Assembly (NCBI GenBank): GCA_039927975.1
Contig: JBDSTZ010000088.1
Coordinates: 1-9,541 of the forward strand
Origin: JBDSTZ01 sp039927975
GTDB taxonomy: Bacteria > Pseudomonadota > Gammaproteobacteria > Burkholderiales > Burkholderiaceae_D
Direction of reading: 5' to 3'
Length of the DNA stretch: 9,541 bases
Part shown: positions 6,349-9,541 of the stretch, in pieces
Numbering within the stretch: position 1 is the first letter of the stretch
How the letters are laid out: every line of letters starts with the position of its first letter
Position numbers and translations under genes: made by a program
The notes under the pieces: generated by a model
Seen by the model: the letters and a program-made list of their open reading frames with translations, nothing else
Told to the model about the DNA's origin: nothing
The model's database searches: none

Positions 6349-6651
6349 GGTGGTCTCCAGGTGGCGGAAGAATGGGGAAAGGCGGTTTCGGCGCGCCACT
6401 CCCAGGCCTGGGAATGGGAAGCAGGAATTCATCATAGAAGCCGCGCCGGCAAGTCGAATTGCCTTAAGTCAATTGAACATAGGGAAGATTGCCGACGGGA
6501 ACAATGTCTGTTTCTGGCGCCGCCGCGCCGGGCCGGCGCCCCGGTTTGCCGCTCGTTGCGTTAGCGCAAATTGGGGGGCGCGGGTCGGCGTACATTAGCC
6601 AATGCACTTAGGCAACATTTAACCAATGCATTGTTCCCGAAAGGAAAACCC
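6349..6651. promoter_or_regulatory. Divergent intergenic region between aminomutase and Cache genes
   Basis: This 303-nt gap holds no convincing gene and must contain promoters for both directions. Leftward, a good -10 hexamer TATGAT (complement of 6431-6436) lies 83 nt from the aminomutase start but lacks a matching -35; a TTGACT is complementary to 6467-6472 but is too far away (30 nt). Rightward, TACATT (6591-6596) is a weak -10. Structural elements: GGCGCCG (6516-6522) pairing with CGGCGCC (6534-6540) around 11 nt; TTGCG/CGCAA (6556-6569); and a perfect 10-bp palindrome CAATGCATTG (6624-6633). The octamer CCAATGCA occurs at 6599-6606 and 6623-6630. No sigma28 (TAAA-N15-GCCGATAA) site was found here for the chemotaxis genes. 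Confidence 0.4.
6624..6633. repeat. Perfect palindrome CAATGCATTG with an upstream half-site
   Basis: CAATGCATTG reads the same on both strands and sits directly before the AAAGGA ribosome site of the Cache gene. Its half CCAATGCA also occurs 24 bp upstream (6599-6606), so two sites lie on nearly the same helix face (about 2.3 turns apart). This would suit an operator, or an RNA structure affecting initiation. It is seen in the sequence; binding by any regulator is unproven. Confidence 0.35.
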
Positions 6652-7110
6652 ATGAAGACCCTGCTGACCGCCACCACCCTCTGCCTGGCCTTCGCCGCCG
6701 GCAGCGTCCACGCCAGCGCCGAGCCGAACGAGAAGGACGCCATCGCGATGGCCGAGCGCGGCGAGAAATTGATGAAAGCCAAGGGCAAGGCCGAGATGAT
6801 GAAGCGCATCACCGAAAAGGACCCCGATTTCGTCCAGGGTTCGCTGTACGTCGACATGCGCGACATCAAGACCGGCATCGTGCTGGCCCACCCGATCAAC
6901 CAGTCGATCGTCGGCAAGGACCTCACCGACGTGCCCGACGCGAACGGCAAGAAATACCGCCGCGAGATCATCGAACTGGCCGCCAGCAAGGGCAAGGGCT
7001 GGGTCGACTACCAGTACAAGAATCCGGTGTCGGGCAAGATCGAACCGAAGACCACCTACATTCTGCGGGTCGACGACGTGGTGCTGGAGGCGGGCATCTA
7101 CAAGAAGTAG
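6652..7110 (+). CDS. Small exported Cache-domain sensor protein
   Basis: A 152-residue periplasmic protein. The ATG at 6652 is chosen because AAAGGA sits 7-8 nt upstream and a clear signal peptide follows (MKTLLTATTLCLAFAAGSVHASA, likely cut at 23/24 after ASA); an in-frame ATG at 6571 would bury the signal. The mature part is a single Cache-type fold: a long N-terminal helix (27-55, EKDAIAMAERGEKLMKAKGK), then SLYVDMRDIKTGIVLAHPIN (64-83), QSIVGKDLTDVPDANGKKY (84-102), GKGWVDYQYKNPVSGKIEPK (114-133) and a closing strand TYILRVDDVVLEAGIYKK (135-152). Such domains bind small ligands such as carboxylates, amino acids or purines. There is no transmembrane anchor, kinase or methyl-accepting part, so it would need a partner. 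The next gene, 112 nt downstream on the same strand, is a chemoreceptor, an obvious candidate. The ligand is unknown. Confidence 0.88.
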   Translation: MKTLLTATTLCLAFAAGSVHASAEPNEKDAIAMAERGEKLMKAKGKAEMMKRITEKDPDFVQGSLYVDMRDIKTGIVLAHPINQSIVGKDLTDVPDANGKKYRREIIELAASKGKGWVDYQYKNPVSGKIEPKTTYILRVDDVVLEAGIYKK

Positions 7111-7125
7111 CGCGAGAAGTAGCGC
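7103..7125 (+). repeat. Tandem repeat of AGAAGTAGCGC over the Cache stop codon
   Basis: AGAAGTAGCGC occurs at 7103-7113 and again at 7115-7125 (12-nt period). The first copy contains the TAG stop of the Cache gene (7108-7110). The second brings another in-frame TAG (7120-7122), so readthrough would add only Arg-Glu-Lys. It looks like a small slippage duplication of the gene's 3' end. Confidence 0.6.
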
Positions 7126-7178
7126 ACGCGGTGGCGGCGGCAGTGGCGGCGCGCGGGGTGCGGTGTGATGGTCAAGCC

Positions 7179-7200
7179 GCGGGCAGCCGGTGCTGCCCGC
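7179..7200 (+). promoter_or_regulatory. Strong 9-bp GC hairpin before the chemoreceptor gene
   Basis: GCGGGCAGC (7179-7187) and GCTGCCCGC (7192-7200) are perfect complements around a 4-nt loop, CGGT. The hairpin ends 22 nt before the ATG of the chemoreceptor and just upstream of its GGGAG ribosome site. No T-run follows, so it is not a standard rho-independent terminator. It may partly separate expression of the two genes, block 3' decay of the Cache message, or influence ribosome entry. The pairing is seen; the role is inferred. Confidence 0.55.
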
Positions 7201-7222
7201 CCAACGTCTGGCGGGAGTGAGC

Positions 7223-8932
7223 ATGCTGAAAAGATTAAGGATAGGCCCCAAGCTGTTGCTGGCGCCGGGGCTGGTGCTGGTGCTGTTGATGCTGATCTCG
7301 GGCGCCTCGTACTACGGCATGGTGCGGCAGAACGCCTCGCTCGAGAACATGGTGCAGGTGCGGGCGGCGCGCTTGAAGGCGGCGGCCGACGTCTCGGGCG
7401 AAGCGAAGTACGCGCACGCCAACATCTACCAGCTGCTGGCCTGGATCAACGGCAGCTTCGCCCAGGCGCGCCTGAACGGCCTGATCGCCGACATCGCGCG
7501 CAAGCACGAGGGCATCGCGGCCCGCCTGGCCGAACTGGCGCAGGTGTCCGATCCGGCCGAGCGCAAGATCGTCGACGCGTCGGCCAGCGCGCTGGCGGCC
7601 TACCGCAAGAGCGTGACCGAGACGATCGAGCTGGCACAGGTCGACCAGTCGATCGCCACCAATTCGATGCAGAAGGCTGAAAAGCAGTTTGGCCTGCTCA
7701 ACGGCGAACTGGCGGCCTTGTCGACGCTGGAAAAAAACCTCAGCGAGCATGCCTACACGGTGGCGCGCGAGGAATCGCGCACGCTCGGCATCGCGATGAC
7801 GGCGCTGCTGGTGCTGTCGGTGCTGGTGTCGCTGCTGGTGACCTTCCTGGTGCGGCGCGCCATGCTGGCCGATATCCGCGCGATCGCCGACGTGGTGGGC
7901 GAACTGGCGCAGGGCCGCCTGACGGTGAGCGCGGCCAACGACGGCGCCGATGAAATCGCCGACACCTCGCGCGCACTCGACCTGACCATCGCCAACCTGA
8001 ACACCAGCTTGCGCAGCGTGCTCACGTCGGTGCGCTCGATCGACACCGCCTCGCATGAAATCGCCAGCGGCAACCTGGACCTGTCGACCCGCACCGAGAT
8101 GCAGGCCAGCTCGCTCGAAGAGACAGCCAGCGCGATGGAGACGCTGACGGCGGCGGTCAAGGAGAACGCCAGCAACGCCAAGCTGGCCACCGAGCTGGCG
8201 GCCAGCGCGGCGACCTTGGCGGCCGACGGCGGCCAGGCGGTCAATCGGGCGGTGACGACGATGGAGTCGATCAAGGCCAGCTCGCGCAAGATCGTCGAGA
8301 TCATCGGCGTCATCGACGGCATCTCGTTCCAGACCAATATCCTGGCGCTCAACGCGGCCGTGGAAGCGGCGCGCGCGGGCGAACAGGGCCGCGGCTTTGC
8401 GGTCGTGGCGGCCGAAGTGCGGACCCTGGCGCAGCGCTCGGCGGCGGCGGCCAGGGAGATCAAGAACCTGATCGCCGATTCGGTCGCCATCATCGACGCC
8501 GGCAGCGCCTCGGTCAACGACGCCGGCGGCAGCATGGGCGATATCGTCGCCTCGGTGCGCCAGGTCAACGACATCATCGAACGCATCAGCGTGGCCAGCC
8601 TGCAACAGGCCGAGGGCATCGCAGAAGTCAACTACGCGGTCGGACAGATGGATGGCATGACCCAGCAAAATGCCGCGCTGGTCGAGCAGGCGGCGGCCGC
8701 GGCCGGCAGCCTGCATGAGCAAACCGTCAAGCTTTCGCAAGCTGTCTCGGTGTTCAAGATTGACGAAGAAACACCATCCGGCACCGGCGAGACCGAGGCG
8801 ACGCCGGTGCAAATGCCGCAGGCCGGGCAATACGGCGAGCGCCGCGCACCGTCGAGTCCGATGCGCCAGACCTCGCACGGGCGCTACGGCGCCCCGCGCG
8901 GCGACAGCGCAGGCCCTCGCCGCAAGGTCTGA
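7223..8932 (+). CDS. Methyl-accepting chemotaxis protein (Tar-like, 4-helix-bundle sensor)
   Basis: A 569-residue inner-membrane chemoreceptor that controls CheA kinase through CheW. The ATG at 7223 has GGGAG 6 nt upstream and opens with the usual short basic N-terminus (MLKRLRIGPKLLLAPG); an in-frame ATG at 7190 is disfavoured. Order: TM1 (11-33), periplasmic helical sensor (34-187, 4HB_MCP type), TM2 (188-211), HAMP (212-264), signalling coiled coil (about 270-510). The highly conserved hairpin tip is at 366-414 (GISFQTNILALNAAVEAARA, then GEQGRGFAVVAAEVRTLAQR). Methylation-type segments are visible at 290-304 (RTEMQASSLEETASA) and 481-494 (QQNAALVEQAAAAA). The tail (512-569) is Pro/Gly/Arg-rich, ends in PRRKV and lacks the NWETF-type CheR/CheB tether. 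Length and arrangement are ordinary for the family. It lies downstream of the Cache protein, which could present ligand to it. The ligand is unknown. Confidence 0.95.
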   Translation: MLKRLRIGPKLLLAPGLVLVLLMLISGASYYGMVRQNASLENMVQVRAARLKAAADVSGEAKYAHANIYQLLAWINGSFAQARLNGLIADIARKHEGIAARLAELAQVSDPAERKIVDASASALAAYRKSVTETIELAQVDQSIATNSMQKAEKQFGLLNGELAALSTLEKNLSEHAYTVAREESRTLGIAMTALLVLSVLVSLLVTFLVRRAMLADIRAIADVVGELAQGRLTVSAANDGADEIADTSRALDLTIANLNTSLRSVLTSVRSIDTASHEIASGNLDLSTRTEMQASSLEETASAMETLTAAVKENASNAKLATELAASAATLAADGGQAVNRAVTTMESIKASSRKIVEIIGVIDGISFQTNILALNAAVEAARAGEQGRGFAVVAAEVRTLAQRSAAAAREIKNLIADSVAIIDAGSASVNDAGGSMGDIVASVRQVNDIIERISVASLQQAEGIAEVNYAVGQMDGMTQQNAALVEQAAAAAGSLHEQTVKLSQAVSVFKIDEETPSGTGETEATPVQMPQAGQYGERRAPSSPMRQTSHGRYGAPRGDSAGPRRKV

Positions 8933-8967
8933 CCCCGCACCAAGGGGCCGTTTTAGTACGCCAGGCT

Positions 8968-8995
8968 TTGACTTCCGATAAAAGCAGAGGATACT
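8968..8995 (+). promoter_or_regulatory. Sigma70-like promoter for the lipoprotein gene
   Basis: TTGACT (8968-8973, 5 of 6 to TTGACA) and GATACT (8990-8995, 4 of 6 to TATAAT) are spaced by 16 nt, upstream of the lipoprotein gene at 9043. This would give a leader of about 40 nt. TCCGATAA (8974-8981) inside the spacer resembles a flagellar sigma28 -10 element (GCCGATAA), but no TAAA lies at the right distance. The 110-nt gap after the chemoreceptor stop otherwise holds only a weak CCCC/GGGG hairpin (8933-8947) followed by TTTTA. Confidence 0.45.
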
Positions 8996-9042
8996 GAAGT
9001 GACGGCGCCGCCGGGCGTCGTGCTGACGCGATGGAGGCGATC

Positions 9043-9541
9043 ATGAAAACCCGGTCAACACTGCTTTCCCTGTTTGTACTCATGGCGGTACTCTCGCCCG
9101 CCTTGCTCAGCGGCTGCGCCAGCGCGCCACCGATGCCGCCGGGTGCGCCAGTTGCCACCCTGTTTGCCGATGCGCAGTTCGCGCCGGCTAGCGAGCCGGT
9201 CACCGCCAAAGGCTTGTTCGACCTCAGCGATGAAATGAAGGCCTATCTGCGTACCCGCGAATTTACCAGCCTGGTCAAAGCGAAGGGGGTCGAACAGGGC
9301 CTGGTCGACTCGCTGTACCAGAAGGGCGAACTGAACCTGGACTACGATTCCGGCAAGACGCGCGAGGCCGCAAGCACCTTTGCCAGCCGTTCCGGAAACT
9401 GCCTGTCGCTGGTGATCATGACGGCCGCTTTCGCAAAAGAATTGGGCAGCTTTGTGTACTACCAGAACGTCTTGACCGACCCGAGCTGGAGCCGCGACAA
9501 GAATTTGCAAATGGTCAGCCACCACGTCAACGTGAGCTTCT
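9043..9541 (+). CDS. Lipoprotein with transglutaminase-like core, 3' end missing
   Basis: The first 166 residues are present and the gene continues past the right edge. The ATG at 9043 has GGAGG 5 nt upstream; an in-frame ATG at 9031 overlaps that ribosome site and is less likely. The N-terminus is a lipoprotein signal with lipobox LLSGC (C25 to be lipidated), followed by a Pro/Ala linker (26-52). The folded part shows YDSGKTREAASTFASRSGNC (101-120), LSLVIMTAAFAKELG (121-135) and, near the cut end, MVSHHVNVSF (157-166). A Cys at a helix start (C120) followed about 40 residues later by a His on a strand (H160/H161) is the layout of transglutaminase-like or papain-fold domains. Related bacterial lipoproteins often carry TPR repeats after this domain, but that part is outside the window. 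Residue 27 is Ser, which under the usual +2 rule favours outer-membrane sorting. Family assignment is from pattern only. Confidence 0.8.
   Translation, partial: MKTRSTLLSLFVLMAVLSPALLSGCASAPPMPPGAPVATLFADAQFAPASEPVTAKGLFDLSDEMKAYLRTREFTSLVKAKGVEQGLVDSLYQKGELNLDYDSGKTREAASTFASRSGNCLSLVIMTAAFAKELGSFVYYQNVLTDPSWSRDKNLQMVSHHVNVSF

Noticed and set aside
4915..6564. 549-codon open frame on the plus strand, antisense to the aminomutase
   Set aside because: The protein is low-complexity and Arg/Gly/His/Ala-rich with no motif, while the opposite strand carries a complete radical SAM protein. Long antisense frames are expected at this GC.
7235..8878. 547-codon open frame antisense to the chemoreceptor
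   Set aside because: Composition is Arg/His/Asp/Gln-rich with no domain; the plus strand encodes a full chemoreceptor with all conserved regions.
8933..8954. Possible terminator after the chemoreceptor (CCCC/GGGG hairpin then TTTTA)
   Set aside because: The stem is only 4 bp with a 7-nt loop and a 4-T run offset by 3 nt, too weak to claim.
8974..8981. Sigma28-like -10 (TCCGATAA) next to a chemotaxis gene
   Set aside because: No TAAA element lies 14-16 nt upstream, and the downstream gene is a lipoprotein; a sigma70-type reading fits better.

Overview
This looks like chromosomal DNA of a high-GC betaproteobacterium, probably Oxalobacteraceae (Massilia/Duganella-like). The basis is the very high GC, strong G/C at third codon positions, compact gene packing and the protein families present. 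That placement is an inference from style, since there is no rRNA or other marker gene. Nine coding regions are supported, two of them cut by the window edges. I see no tRNA, rRNA, CRISPR array, insertion sequence, phage gene or integration site.

Region 1 (1-1312, all minus strand): a carboxymuconolactone-decarboxylase-family protein, then a small secreted beta-sandwich-like protein of unknown role. The stop of the latter overlaps the start of a further gene that runs off the left edge (TGATG coupling).

Region 2 (1313-6348) is the metabolic core. A class-III PLP aminotransferase runs rightward. Converging on it is a leftward operon of three genes: a KamA-family radical SAM aminomutase, an MFS transporter and a fumarylacetoacetate-hydrolase-family enzyme. 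Spacing in the operon is extremely tight: 7 nt between the first two genes and a 56-nt overlap between the last two. The operon's last gene overlaps the aminotransferase tail-to-tail by 16 nt. Together they suggest a route for an amino acid: uptake, alpha-to-beta amine shift, beta-transamination to a 3-oxo acid, then C-C cleavage or decarboxylation. The aminomutase keeps its cluster cysteines and a likely PLP lysine. It seems to lack one of the two aspartates that hold the substrate's side-chain amine in lysine 2,3-aminomutase, so its substrate may not be lysine.

Region 3 (6349-8932) is a sensory pair on the plus strand: a small exported Cache-domain protein followed by a Tar-like methyl-accepting chemotaxis protein. 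They are separated by 112 nt that carry a short tandem duplication and a strong hairpin. The divergent region upstream (6349-6651) holds several palindromes.

Region 4 (8933-9541): a plausible sigma70-type promoter followed by the 5' part of a lipoprotein with a transglutaminase-like (Cys/His) core, cut by the right edge.

Nothing here is a clear-cut new system. The KamA-like/aminotransferase/FAH/MFS cluster is the best candidate for undescribed biochemistry.
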